NCBI GenBank assembly: GCA_021613375.1
Contig: CM038728.1
Span: 34,998,799-35,062,798 of the forward strand
DNA length: 64,000 nucleotides
Source: Megaleporinus macrocephalus
Taxonomy: Eukaryota > Chordata > Actinopteri > Characiformes > Anostomidae
Reading direction: 5' to 3'
This document shows positions 48,763 to 62,910 of the stretch, in pieces. The notes below the pieces were generated by a model. That model ran no database searches, was not told the origin of the DNA, and saw only the letters and a list, made by a program, of their open reading frames with translations. The position numbers and the translations under genes are program-made. Position 1 is the first letter of the stretch. Each line of letters starts with the position of its first letter.

Positions 48763-51700
48763 ACTTCACCTACTACACTAATGAATACACTTCTATACTT
48801 CACCTACTACACTAATGAATACACTACTATACTTCACCTACTACACTAATGATACACTTCTATATTTCACATACTACACTAATGAATACACTTCTATACT
48901 TCACCTACTACACTAATGACTACACTTCTATACTTCACCTACTACACTAATGAATACACTTCTATACTTCACCTACTACACTAATGATTACACTTCTATA
49001 CTTCACCAACTACACTAATGAATACACTTCTATACTTCACCTACTACACTAATGAGTACACTTCTATACTTCACCTACTACACTAATGAGTACACTTCTA
49101 TACTTCACCTACTACACTAATGAATACACCTCTATACTTCACCTACTACACTAATGATACACTTCTATACTTCACCAACTACACTAATGAATACACTTCT
49201 ATACTTCACCTACTACACTAATGATTACACTTCTATACTTCACCTACTACACTAATGATTACACTTCTATACTTCACCTACTACACTAATGAGTACACTT
49301 CTATACTTCACCTACTACACTAATGATTACACTTCTATACTTCACCAACTACACTAATGAATACACTTCTATACTTCACCTACTACACTAATGAATACAC
49401 TTCTATACTTCACCTACTACACTAATGATTACACTTCTATACTTCACCAACTACACTAATGAATACACTTCTATACTTCACCTACTACACTAATGAATAC
49501 ACTTCTATACTTCACCTACTACACTAATGAGTACACTTCTATACTTCACCTATTACACTAATGAATACACTTCTATACTTCACCTACTACACTAATGAAT
49601 GCACTTCTATACTTCACCTACTACACTAATGATTACACTTCTATACTTCACCTACTACACTAATGAATACACTTCTATACTTCACCTACTACACTAATGA
49701 TTACACTTCTATACTTCACCAACTACACTAATGACTACACTTCTATACTTCACCTACTACACTAATGACTACACTTCTATACTTCACCTACTACACTAAT
49801 GAGTACACTTCTATACTTCACCTACTACACTAATGAATACACTTCTATACTTCACCTACTACACTAATGAATACACTTCTATACTTCACCTACTACACTA
49901 ATGACTACACTTCTATACTTCACCTACTACACTAATGAATACACTTCTATACTTCACCTACTACACTAATGAATACACTTCTATACTTCACCTACTACAC
50001 TAATGAATACACTTCTATTCTTCACCAGCTACACTAATGAGTACACTTCTATACTTCACCTACTACACTAATGAGTACACTTTTATACTTCACCTACTAC
50101 ACTAATGAATGTACACTTCTATACTTCACCTACTACACTAATGAATACACTTCTATACTTCACCTACTACACTAATGAATACACTTCTATACTCCACCTA
50201 CTACACTAATGACTACACTTCTATACTTCACCTACTACACTAATGAATACACTTCTATACTTCACCAACTACACTAATGAATACACTTCTATACTTCACC
50301 TACTACACTAATGAATACACTTCTATACTTCACCTACTACACTAATGACTACACTTCTATACTTCACCTACTACACTAATGACTACACTTCTATACTTCA
50401 CCTACTACACTAATGAGTACACTTCTATACTTCACCTACTACACTAATGACTACACTTCTATACTTCACCTACTACACTAATGAGTACACTTCTATACTT
50501 CACCTACTACACTAATGAATACACTTCTATACTTCACCTACTACACTAATGAATACACTTCTATACTTCACCAACTACACTAATGAGTACACTTCTATAC
50601 TTCACCTACTACACTAATGAATACACTTCTATACTTCACCTACTACACTAATGAATACACTTCTATACTTCACCTACTACACTAATGAGTACACTTCTAT
50701 ACTTCACCTACTACACTAATGAATACACTTCTATACTTCACCTACTACACTAATGAATACACTTCTATACTTCACCTACTACACTAATAATACACTTCTA
50801 TACTTCACCTACTACACTAATGAATACACTTCTATACTTCACCTACTACACTAATAATACGCTTCTATACTTCATCTACTACACTAATAATACACTTCTA
50901 TACTTCACCTACTACACTAATAAATACACTTCTATACTTCACCTACTACACTAATGAGTACACTTCTATACTTCACCTACTACACTAATGAATACACTTC
51001 TATACTTCACCTACTACACTAATGAATACACTTCTATACTTCACCTACTACACTAATGAATACACTTCTATACTTCACCTACTACACTAATGAGTACACT
51101 TCTATACTTCACCTACTACACTAATGAATACACTTCTATACTTCACCTACTACACTAATGAATACACTTCTATACTTCACCTACTACACTAATGAATACA
51201 CTTCTATACTTCACCAACTACACTAATGAGTACACTTCTATACTTCACCTACTACACTAATGAATACACTTCTATACTTCACCTACTACACTAATGAATA
51301 CACTTCTATACTTCACCTACTACACTAATGAATACACTTCTATTCTTCACCAGCTACACTAATGAGTACACTTCTATACTTCACCTACTACACTAATGAG
51401 TACACTTCTATACTTCACCTACTACACTAATGAATTCACTTCTATACTTCACCTACTACACTAATGAGTACACTTCTATTCTTCACCTACTACACTAATG
51501 AGTACACTTTTATACTTCACCTACTACACTAATGAGTACACTTCTATACTTCACCTACTACACTAATGAGTACACTTTTATACTTCTCCTACTACACTAA
51601 TGAGTACACTTCTATACTTCACCTACTACACTAATGAGTACACTTTTATACTTCTCCTACTACACTAATGAATGTACACTTCTATACTTCACCTACTACA

Positions 51701-53557
51701 CTAATGAATACACTTCTATACTCCACCTACTACACTAATGAATACACTTCTATACTTCACCTACTACACTAATGAGTACACTTCTATTCTTCACCTACTA
51801 CACTAATGAGTACACTTTTATACTTCACCTACTACACTAATGAGTACACTTCTATACTTCACCTACTACACTAATGAATACACTTCTATACTTCACCTAC
51901 TACACTAATGAGTACACTTCTATTCTTCACCTACTACACTAATGAGTACACTTTTATACTTCACCTACTACACTAATGAGTACACTTCTATACTTCACCT
52001 ACTACACTAATGAGTACACTTCTATACTTCACCTACTACACTAATGAGTACACTTTTATACTTCACCTACTACACTAATGAATACACTTCTATACTTCAC
52101 CTACTACACTAATGACTACACTTCTATACTCCACCTACTACACTAATGAATACACTTCTATACTTCACCTACTACACTAATGAGTACACTTCTATTCTTC
52201 ACCTACTACACTAATGAATACACTTCTATACTCCACCTACTACACTAATGAATACACTTCTATACTTCACCTACTACACTAATGAGTACACTTCTATTCT
52301 TCACCTACTACACTAATGGGTACACTTTTATACTTCACCTACTACACTAATGAATACACTTCTATTCTTCACCTACTACACTAATGAGTACACTTTTATA
52401 CTCCACCTACTACACTAATGAATACACTTCTATACTTCACCTACTACACTAATGGGTACACTTTTATACTTCACCTACTACACTAATGAATACACTTCTA
52501 TTCTTCACCTACTACACTAATGAGTACACTTCTATACTTCACCTACTACACTAATGAATACACTTCTATTCTTCACCTACTACACTAATGAGTACACTTC
52601 TATACTTCACCTACTACACTAATGAATGTACACTTCTATACTTCACCTACTACACTAATGAATACACTTCTATACTCCACCTACTACACTAATGAATACA
52701 CTTCTATACTTCACCTACTACACTAATGAATACACTTCTATACTTCACCTACTACACTAATGGGTACACTTTTATACTTCACCTACTACACTAATGAATA
52801 CACTTCTATACTTCACCTACTACACTAATGAATACACTACTATACTTCACCTACTACACTAATGAGTACACTTCTATACTTCACCAACTACAGTAATGAG
52901 TACACTTCTATACTTCACCTACTACACTAATGAGTACACTTCTATACTTCACCTACTACACTAATGAACACACTTCTATACTTCACCTACTACACTAATG
53001 AGTACACTTCTATACTTCACCAACTACAGTAATGAGTACACTTCTATACTTCACCTACTACACTAATGAGTACACTTCTATACTTCACCTACTACACTAA
53101 TGAGTACACTTCTATACTTCACCTACTACACTAATGAGTACACTTCTATACTTCACCTACTACACTAATGAATTCACTTCTATACTTCACCAACTACACT
53201 AATAATACACTTCTATACTTCACCTACTACACTAATGACTACACTTCTATACTTCACCTACTACACTAATGAATACACTTCTATACTTCACCAACTACAC
53301 TAATGAATACACTACTATACTTCACCTACTACACTAATGAGTACACTTCTATACTTCACCTACTACACTAATGAGTACACTTCTATACTTCACCTACTAC
53401 ACTAATGACTACACTTCTATACTTCACCTACTACACTAATGACTACACTTCTATACTTCACCAACTACAGTAATGAGTACACTTCTATACTTCACCTACT
53501 ACACTAATGACTACACTTCTATACTTCACCTACTACATTAATTAGTACACTTCTATA
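48763..53557 (+). repeat. 34-bp satellite array, 4.8 kb
   Basis: About 140 units of tacacttctatacttcacct plus actacactaatgaa. The position before 'tacac' varies (gaa, gag, gac, gat, or missing bases), and there are 'accaac' and 'ccagctac' sub-variants. Some unit blocks recur, for example those with 'tattcttcaccagctac' at about 50010 and 51340. It is the inverted partner of 34012-34962. Confidence 0.97.
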
Positions 53558-53569
53558 CCAGCTCTTTAT

Positions 53570-53625
53570 CTCCACTTCTTTCTCTCTCTCTCTCTTTCTT
53601 TCTATTCTTCTTTTCTCTCCTACTT
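53570..53625 (+). repeat. CT-rich stretch
   Basis: Polypyrimidine tract with short (CT)n runs. Confidence 0.8.
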
Positions 53626-54415
53626 TTATCACTTGCAGGTTATTCTGAGTGGATGTGTGTGTTTGGGGGAGTGATGGAGAGAATAGCTTATTTTTCTTTC
53701 TGAATGAAAATGAAGGGAAACTGTCTAAACTGCCAGAGAACAGATTAAAGCAGCATTTAAAGGACACGCCGGATCTCCACCGGGCCCAGTCCTCATCATC
53801 AGAAATCATCAGACATCACAGTGGAGGGGAAGAGAGAGAGAGAGAGATAGAATGAGGCAGTTCAGCGGTGAGGAAGAATGAGGACCACCTCCCAGTCTAA
53901 TTACAACACAAAAGGCCCATCAGCCTCAGACATCAGCCGCGCTCCTGCCCCCCGATCCACAGCCGGCTTTCATACGAGAGCCTCATGCAAATCCTCCGTG
54001 TTTCCCTCCGTACGCCTCCACGCCGGAGTCACCGGGTCAGCGATTCAAAGGCAGCTATCAGAGTCGCTGAATGTCAGGCAGCGTATAAAACCTGATCATG
54101 TGTCGTGGCGGGAGGACCGGGCTTTTGATCACGCTCCTCATCTCCCTCTTAACATTCAGCAGGTTCATCACTCTGCTCCTGTAAACAAAGCTGGAGCTGA
54201 AGCTCGCTTCTAAGGTGAGGAGATAATCCAGCTCATTTCAGATCTGACTCGTTGGCTGCAAGGAATAAATGAATATTTCATTGTTTCATAAAAAACCCAC
54301 TTGGAAAGAAATCCAATCACAGAGTCCGTCCTCACCTCCTTCACAGACGAGCAGAAATCAGACCTACACCAGCCTAACAAATCATCTTCAACATCAACAA
54401 ACCAAACAACAAACC
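53626..54415. other. Single-copy island, CNE candidate
   Basis: GC-richer from 53870 to 54215 (cagccggctttcatacgaga near 53959, cagcgtataaaacctgatca near 54078). Frames 53519-53809 (minus), 53649-53855 and 53878-54213 (plus) have no domain. Confidence 0.35.
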
Positions 54416-55548
<1,133 letters not shown>

Positions 55549-55790
55549 GTTGTACTAGATTCTAACTGAGATTTATAAAATAACAGTGTGTTTAAATTCT
55601 GTGTTTAATTAAAATTAGTTTTATGTAAATTGATTGTTTTGCTCGTGGTGTGATTCCTACTGTTACGTTCTAACTCGTCTCCACGTTCTCCGGCTGTTCT
55701 GAGGTCTGAGTGTCTGAGATGGAGCCAGATAGTCAGCAGATGGTGAGGAGGCGCGAGAAAGGTCAGATCTGGGTAATGAATTAAAATCAG
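55549..55790. other. Spacer
   Basis: Nothing recognised. Confidence 0.4.
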
Positions 55791-56225
55791 TTTTGAGGTT
55801 CAAAGGTTACATTTTAGCTCCCGCTGTGTGTTTTCGTCGAGCTGGTCCAACACGGCGAGAAAAAAACGAGTTCGGAACTCTTAGTGAAACGTCCGCGTCG
55901 TACAGTATATGCATTTCTCCTGCCAGGAGCGCTTTCCCTGACGTGATTGATGGTCTCAATTGCTTCCCGAGAACGAATGTCATGGCTGCCTTCCTTCAGA
56001 TGCATACGATGCACCGAGAATAGTCTGAAACAACTCGGACTAAACAGCCCGCGTCCGCGCTTCCCCTTCAGCCGAATGTCAAATTCAAATGTTCTGCACG
56101 CGTTTCTTCCCGACGCAGGAATGCGCTGGCTGACTTGTCAGGGTATCCGATACCGGTTTCATTTCTCTAATTATTTCTCTGTCGTGACAGCCCGCCTGTC
56201 CGCGCTGTGACTTCCTCGTCCCCTG
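55791..56225. other. Single-copy island, CNE candidate
   Basis: Complex sequence including cctgacgtgattgatggtct (55937), tcaattgcttcccgagaacg (55956) and catttctctaattatttctc (56159). Short frames overlap on both strands (55793-56023, 55814-56014, 55947-56210) without domains. Confidence 0.4.
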
Positions 56226-56533
56226 TGGATGTTGTTCTCATTTTCTGTTGATGGTGTTCTTGTGTTCTCTACAATCCCTCCAGGCGAAGGTCAAACTTCT
56301 CACTTCTTCACAGATTTGTAATGAGTAGAGTAGCTTGTACCCAAACGGCAGTGGAAGTATTGTTACTACCATAAAACAACTAACGGCAAAATGCGTACAA
56401 GTCCATCCGGCGCCTCTCACACCAACACGCTAAAGCTCAGACATAGAGTCCTGAGCAAGTTTTAGCCACTTGGGAATGTTATTATATATATAAAAGCTAT
56501 TTAATTACAGACAGGACTTTTTTATTTAGTCAG
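56226..56533. other. Spacer
   Basis: No gene recognised. Confidence 0.4.
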
Positions 56534-56757
56534 TAAACACTTTATTATTAAATATTAATCAGTATTAATAGAGTAAGTAGTGCTTCTTGTGAAAAAAACT
56601 CAGTATTATTATCAGTTCTTATCTAATATCTGCTTTGACTGCTCAGTACTTCATTAAGCTAAATCAAGATTACTGCTGAAGGAACTGAATACATTCATAC
56701 AATGTTTGGGGCGTCCAGGAGAAATCTGGAACTACACATTGTTCTTCAAACTTCAAA
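56534..56757 (-). mobile_element. Dispersed family X, copy 3
   Basis: Reverse complement matches 3790-4140: single terminal unit at 56540-56580, tgactgctcagtacttcatt and ggggcgtccaggagaaatct. More diverged and shorter than copies 1 and 2. Confidence 0.75.
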
Positions 56758-56837
56758 CTACCAATAAAACTAGAAATCAGCCATCCTTCTGGATGTTCTA
56801 GCTACATCACTGACTATTATTCATGTTCTAACCAGGT

Positions 56838-56842
56838 TCTAT

Positions 56843-56898
<56 letters not shown>

Positions 56899-56925
56899 AA
56901 TAATAATAATAATAATAATAATAAT
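56838..56925. repeat. (ATT)n-(AAT)n inverted trinucleotide repeat
   Basis: About 18 ATT/TTA units run into aacaataa and then about 11 AAT units. The two halves are complementary and can fold into a hairpin with a very short loop. Confidence 0.95.
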
Positions 56926-57289
56926 CTTGATTTATAGAGTACATTTCATATCAATGGCAGTTCATATGGTTTATGGTTTCCTTTGTTTTTAATAATAATT
57001 TTAAAGATCCTGTGGCTGAACAGTTCCCAATCCTGCCGTGATGATGCAATACATATCATGCAATATAATGCAATCATGCAGCTCTTCTATACACTCAGTA
57101 ATGACAGGGGGCGCTAGAGGACAACTCAGAGCAGGTTCTGTGGTTATTCCAACAGCCACAACAGCTAAACGTGGACAGTAGAAGAGCGGCATCTAAAGTA
57201 TGTGTATGTATGTGTATGAGATTGTTTGTCCAGGCTTGTCCCCTGTTACGCTGCCCCCTTGCTGTGATGCTAAGAATGCAGCTTGCACG
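56926..57289. other. Single-copy spacer
   Basis: No gene recognised. Confidence 0.4.
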
Positions 57290-57690
57290 TGTGTTGCACT
57301 ATAAAATGCATCTGTGCTGCTGGAGTGTTTAAACACCTCACTGATAATCGTCCACCAACCAAAACTATCCGGACAGCAGTGTCCTGTGGGCGGCGTCCTG
57401 CGTCCACTGATGAAGAACTAGAGGAACACAAACTGTGCAGCAGCAGATGAGCTACTGTCTCTGACTTTACATCTACAAGGTGGACCAGCAAGTAGTAGAA
57501 GTGTCTAATAGAGTGGACAGTGAGTGGACACAGTGTTTAAACACTCCAGCAGCAGCACTGCTGTGTCTGATCCACTCACACCAACACAACACACACCCTA
57601 ATAGTACTTGTTCTGTGGTGGTCCTGTGGGGGGTCCTGACTATTGAAGGACTACAGTCTGTAAGTGCTCAGTGGGGCTGATAAAGTTTAA
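57290..57690 (+). mobile_element. Dispersed family Y, near full-length copy
   Basis: Has, in order: gctgctggagtgtttaaaca, gtccaccaaccaaaac, ctctgactttacatctacaa, ggtggaccagcaagtagtag, gtgtctaatagagtggacag, a second gtttaaacactccagcag, ccaacacaacacacacc, ggtggtcctgtggggggtcc and ggactacagtctgtaagtgc. The two halves are partly mirror images. No coding frame. It serves as reference for the fragments and arrays at 6886, 8262, 44850 and 40216. Confidence 0.8.
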
Positions 57691-57860
57691 TGTTAGCATC
57701 ATTTAAAGCTAATTCAAAGTTAATTCACTGTTAATTTATTGTAATCATCATTTAAATCAGAAAGTGTGGCCTAATTAGAATAGTAAACATAAAAGGATTC
57801 ATTCGACCCATTCAAACGTTTCCTACAGAGCCCCTGAAGAACATTCCTCGTCTGTAATTG
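57691..57860. other. Spacer
   Basis: Nothing recognised. Confidence 0.4.
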
Positions 57861-58510
57861 GAACAAATCTGATCTCCGTCCTGAAAACTGACCTCTTCTC
57901 CTGCGTCCTGCGCTGAATTCCGGCTCCTGGATGATGGACAGGTTTCGGTTAGCTCGTTTTGGACCCGAGCCCGAGCGGGGAATCAGCGACGATTGCGAAG
58001 GTCAAACCTCCTGACCATCTCCACGTTGTCCTTCAGCCACACCTTCTGACACGAATCTCCATTCATCAGTTTAACCCCGTTCTCCAGTCACCCGGCATGA
58101 AGCGGCCAGATCAATCAACCCGCATTGTAATTTCATCAGGCTTCCCCGGCCCGCCTCCGCCATATGGACGTCCACCCATCCATCATGGGGGTATTAGGCA
58201 GCGGTGTTTAAAGCGGTCCGGGAAAAATGCATGAATCGACTGCTCTCCGCGAGGGGGTAGTGCTCCGGAGGAACAGTCAATGGATTTGTAATGACATGTG
58301 AGAACTCATTTATCATATTCTGTACATCTGACTATGTACCAGAGTAAATAATGTGTTTTTCTCCGGCACATCTTCTCCACATCAATATTCTTCTCCACAT
58401 TAAGAGCCAACAAATGTACAGCGCAGGGCTTTATCTGGTTTGCTAAAGCAGTGAGTGCATTACACAACCTGTTCTGTTCCGTTATCAATGAATAAAGACC
58501 ACTTTTTCAC
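57861..58510. other. Single-copy island, CNE candidate
   Basis: Complex sequence: cgcattgtaatttcatcagg (58121), gggaaaaatgcatgaatcga (58219), ggatttgtaatgacatgtga (58282), cagggctttatctggtttgc (58423). A 91-codon plus frame (57959-58234) has no recognised domain. Confidence 0.4.
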
Positions 58511-58779
58511 CTCCACAAACTATATTTCATGCTGGCATCTTGTGTCTTTCTCTGTATGGTTTGTCAGACCTGCTGTACAGTAGATTAATTAACAGACTAT
58601 TACTGACATCCCGGCAGTAGAAAGTGTGCTATTACTCTATTTCAGCAATAATAAGAATAATAATAGTGTATTAACACTGTAATAACCAGTAGTTCACTGA
58701 CAGTTAACAACTGACATCACAAAATATTCAAATGTTTGTATGATACATAATTATTATGGCAAGCCAAACAGAAAATATT
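58511..58779. other. AT-rich spacer
   Basis: Nothing recognised. Confidence 0.4.
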
Positions 58780-59125
58780 TAATTAACATTGATATATATG
58801 TAATGAACATTAATATATATGGAATAAAAATGTATATATATTGTATGAACATTGATATATAAGAAATGAACTTCAATACATATATATATATATATGTATA
58901 GAATGCACAGAAATATATATTTTCATTCCATATATGTATGGAATGAACATTAATATATAAATAGAATGAGCATTGTATTATATATGGAATAAAATTGCTA
59001 TATATGGAATGAACATTGATATATGTGGAATATATAGTAGTATAATAGTAGTATAATAGTACAATAGTACTATAACAGTATATTAGTAGTATATATAATA
59101 GTATATTAGTAGTATAGTAGTATAA
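58780..59125 (+). repeat. Degenerate AT-rich array
   Basis: Irregular repeats of atatatggaatgaacattga (58790-59035) followed by short 'agtatagtagtataatagt' repeats (59035-59125). Confidence 0.75.
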
Positions 59126-59139
59126 TATTATAAGAGTAA

Positions 59140-59173
59140 CTGCTCTGTGGGGGTCCTATAGGGGTCCTGATCA
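59140..59173 (-). mobile_element. Short family Y piece
   Basis: actgctctgtgggggtccta then ggggtcctgatcatt matches the family Y block next to the promoter-like 'ctctgtggtggtcc'. Confidence 0.5.
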
Positions 59174-59463
<290 letters not shown>

Positions 59464-60202
59464 TCACATCATAAAGAGAATGCTGGCCACAGTAGAGTGG
59501 TAGAACATGTGTAGGAGCTTCCTACAGATGTTACAGGAGCACAGGAACCCTCCTGTATATTAGAAGCTTATATCTTGTATGTATGTGTGTTAATGTGATT
59601 TCCTGACATCACGAAAGCAATAACTTTAATAAAGAATTTAATAAATAAATCTAATTTTAATAATAATAGTCTGTATGTAGTGTTTTAATAACGTTTACTG
59701 TGTGACGGACTATCAGTTCTCTACGACACTGAGCCCTAAAGTCCCTACAGACTCCGTCTAACCCCTAAACGTTAGCGCCTGTGAAAACAAAGGCATGTTT
59801 TATTAATTTATACATGCTTTATTTATGACGCGTGCTCTTCATTCAGCCACACGTTTGTCATTTTTTGACATTGAGACCAGAGTCAGAGCGGAGCGTGTGA
59901 GCGCAGGAGCGCCGGTGCAGAGGAACTCAGTGGGAAGTGAACGGAGCTGCTGCTGGAAGCGAAAGTCTTTTCCTGCGTTATCACGACTGTCGTGTTTGAC
60001 TGGTGATATTTTACTCACGTACAGACTGACGGTGGCTTCAGGCCGTCATGTCACTTAAAACTGTTTAAAACTGTGTTTAAAATTCTATTAATCTCAGCAG
60101 TCAATACTTATAACACAGTCTAACCACGACACAACAAATCCACAACACGCCGGGTTCCTGAGTTCTCCAGCCATCGCATTCATTTGTTGGGTTCCATCAC
60201 CA

Positions 60203-60208
<6 letters not shown>
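59464..60208. other. Single-copy spacer
   Basis: GC-richer at 59820-60050. A 77-codon plus frame (59825-60058) has no domain. Confidence 0.4.

Positions 60209-60261
<53 letters not shown>
60209..60261. repeat. (TA)n microsatellite, left part
   Basis: About 26 TA units. The right part continues at 60578-60600 beyond the MITE. Confidence 0.95.
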
Positions 60262-60265
<4 letters not shown>

Positions 60266-60577
60266 AGTCAAAAGTAACAGTACACCCTTTTATTTCAGAA
60301 AGGAAAGGGAGAATGATGTATCTGAATACCCCAGCAAGTAACGAGGTCCTAAACATGGCCATTTGAACCACAAGAGATATTGCAAATCAGATTGCATCAA
60401 TCAATTTCTGAGAGAGTTCTGGTCTTCTTTGATCTGCTACACGGCAACCTTCCCATTGGGTTTGGGACATAGCCTAAAAAATAGGACCCCTCACCCCTTA
60501 CATTGCTTGCTGGGGTATTCAGATACGTAATTTTCCCAATCTGAAATAAAGATAATACATTTTCACCCACCCTGTGT
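60262..60577 (+). mobile_element. MITE-like family M, copy 2, with inverted ends
   Basis: The left half carries gtatctgaataccccagcaa (60318) and the right half carries its mirror, ttgctggggtattcagatac (60508). Outside these, tttatttcag (left) faces ctgaaataaa (right). It is flanked by TA runs on both sides, as expected if it inserted at a TA site within the microsatellite. No transposase frame. Confidence 0.8.
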
Positions 60578-60638
60578 ATATATATATATATCAATATATC
60601 TTCTCACAAAATCCACTTTTTGAATGTCTGGTGGCACT

Positions 60639-61194
60639 TGGGGTGTTTCTCAAACCCTAGTGAGTGTGTAAGTAGGCTGTCTAGGTAGTGAGTGTGTAAG
60701 TAGGCTGTCTAGGTAGTGAGTGTGTAAGTATCAGTGTTCTCTCCTCATCTCTCCTCATAAAACAGATTACTGAGACGCTCTAGTTAGAGAGAGACTGCGT
60801 CACGGCTTGTTCCCCCCACTGCAGCACGCCACCGGTGGTTTAGCTGGTTGCTAAGATACCAGCCGCCATCCAAAACAATAGCACGAGGCTTAAAAATCTG
60901 CTAGCATAAATGCTAATGTGTGGAGTATAAAGTGTAAATGGTGAAGGACTCGTTACAGAGTTGATAACAAAATACTGTTTTGTGTGATTATATGACCAGA
61001 AACACATTAAAACTCCAGAGAATCAAAATAACTCACATTTTAAAACCACTTCACTGCTCCTAGATTAGCCTGCACTGCATCATGGGATTGTCTTAGCGGC
61101 TGAGGAAGCATTAGATGCTTCCTTTAAACCAGGTCTAAATAAGATGTAAAATGATGCTTATGTAGGAGCTCAGTAGGATTTGAGACACACCCAT
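60639..61194 (-). mobile_element. Non-autonomous DNA transposon, family Z, copy 2
   Basis: Inverted copy of 11275-11802 along its length (ggcttaaaaatctgctagca, ggtgaaggactcgttacaga, actccagagaatcaaaataa). Inverted ends are tggggtgtttctcaaaccct and, on the other strand, tgggtgtgtctcaaatccta. A 28-bp segment near the left end (gtgagtgtgtaagtaggctg plus tctaggta) is present about 2.7 times here and once in copy 1. Confidence 0.8.
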
Positions 61195-61756
61195 GGTCTC
61201 CACCATCATCTAATCAACAACCCTTTTCAAGTTTAGCATCTCTGGCAAGAGCAAAGGTTTGGTCTCAACATTGGTAATGGCACAACTCCCACCTCCCCCC
61301 AATTTTTTAAATATTTATATAAGCTCTACACTACAAGATTAGAACTATGAACACGGTTGCTGATAAAAGAGTAGATGTTAGGAAGTTACTTCGTAATAGA
61401 AAAATAGTATTTGTGTTTTTTTTTATCCAACATCAACGTTTTCGTTGTTATATTTCCAAAATAAGAACAGGTGATGTTGTAGCATTTCTATTAGTCAGCA
61501 AAAAATTGTGACACATGCTTCTCTTTAAACAAATGACAATACTAATATTTTTTTTTTGTAAGGACAATTTATTCATTAAAATTATTTTAAACTAGTTAAA
61601 CTAACTGAAAAATTGCAATTGATAACTGAAATTGAAAATAATTTTTTTTTTTACTTTTTTTTAATTCACCTAAAAGTTCAATAAATACACACCCTGTATG
61701 TTTCCTGCTGCTAGAAACTAGCCTGCTGGCCTACAGGTGACAGAAACCAGGGTTAG
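61195..61756. other. AT-rich spacer with T and A runs
   Basis: Homopolymer runs at 61548-61558 and 61641-61672. No gene recognised. Confidence 0.5.
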
Positions 61757-61990
61757 CATGTTAGTTAGTTAGTTAGTTAGTGGTCTTTGGCTACTGGTCA
61801 GTTAGATAGTTAGTTACTGGTTTTTGGCTACTAATTAGTTAGTTATTAGTTACTGGTCTTTGGCTACTGGTCAGTTAGATAGTTAGTTAGTGGTCTTTGG
61901 CTACTGGTCAGTTAGATAGTTAGTTACTGGTCTTTGGCTACTGGTCAGTTATATAGTTAGTTACTGGTCTTTGACTACTGATTAGTTAGT
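61757..61990 (+). repeat. ~37-bp tandem array
   Basis: Six units around tggtctttggctactggtca gttagatagttagttac; starts at 61781, 61818, 61853, 61891, 61928 and 61964. Preceded by a (TTAG)n run. Confidence 0.9.
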
Positions 61991-62089
61991 TTACTAGCGA
62001 CCTATTAAAAAAAGTGATTGGAGTCGATTCTTCTACATCAGCACGTTTAGACGTTGGGGTCAAGTCTTGACTAATGGCATTTAAGGCGA

Positions 62090-62150
62090 AATTTCCATTC
62101 CACCTTAAGTGGCGCTGCAGTCACTGCTGTATTATTTAAGGTGGACTGGA
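62090..62150. mobile_element. Element related to the 63-bp unit, with inverted ends
   Basis: tccattccaccttaagtggc is followed 30 bp later by tttaaggtggactggaaaag, its approximate inverse. This suggests that the parent of the 63-bp array is a short inverted-repeat element. Confidence 0.5.
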
Positions 62151-62559
62151 AAAGTTGATTACAAAGCTCAATACAATTCTGACTACAGTGATGATTTTCT
62201 CAATGCATCAATCTGAGTTTCCCCCTCGAATCCACATATACAAACATTAATTAAATAATTAAATAAATTAAATAAAGGCAGTACATGAAGTAAATAAATA
62301 CATTTATGATTTTCTTTCGTGTTTCAACCTAAAAGTGACTAAACTACGTGGAGGATGGTTTAAAGTCTGCTGTATCCAGTAATCTCCAGCTCTGGCTCTG
62401 TTTTGGTGAGAATTAAGTGGAATCTGGGAGTCGATTGCATCGATTCCAGCAGCAGGAGTCGAGAGTCGGAGTCGATTCCAGAGTCGAGCGTCACACGCTG
62501 TGTGGTGAAAAAACCCTGAAGTCTGGAAGACGCTCGCCAGCTCTGAGGACTGACAGCCC
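62151..62559. other. Single-copy spacer
   Basis: No gene recognised. The overlapping frames 62304-62801 (minus) and 62417-62665 (plus) lack domains and run into the dispersed repeat that follows. Confidence 0.4.
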
Positions 62560-62910
62560 TGAAAACTCAAAATTTCAAGAGTTTTATTGTCATGTGTACA
62601 GCAGAAACAGACAGTTACACTGTACAATAAAATTCTTACTTTGCTGCTCCTCCATTCACCAATAGATAAAGATAACAAATAAAAGAAATAAAAAATATAT
62701 ATACAAAATATACAAAGTATAATAATATAAGTTGAAGTAGATAAAAGTATTTTTATTGTTAAAGAATAAAAAATAAAAGTTGTGTGTGCTTTTATGTGCA
62801 AGTATGAAGAGCAGCAGCCATAAAGTGCAAGTTGAAAGTAACAAATGTAAACAATAATGTTTTTGTGAGTAGCGAATGTAAACAGTATTGTATGTAAACA
62901 GCAGTACAGC
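62560..62910 (-). mobile_element. Teleost dispersed retro-repeat
   Basis: gttttattgtcatgtgtaca, gtacaataaaattcttactt and gccataaagtgcaagttg make up a repeat often seen in fish, probably a retroelement end lying in reverse. Class uncertain. Confidence 0.5.

Noticed and set aside
48763..53557. CRISPR or centromeric satellite
   Set aside because: There are no spacers, so it is not CRISPR. A centromere would need a far larger array; nothing here shows centromeric function.
62304..62801. 165-codon minus-strand gene
   Set aside because: It starts in AT-rich low-complexity DNA and crosses a dispersed repeat, with no domain.
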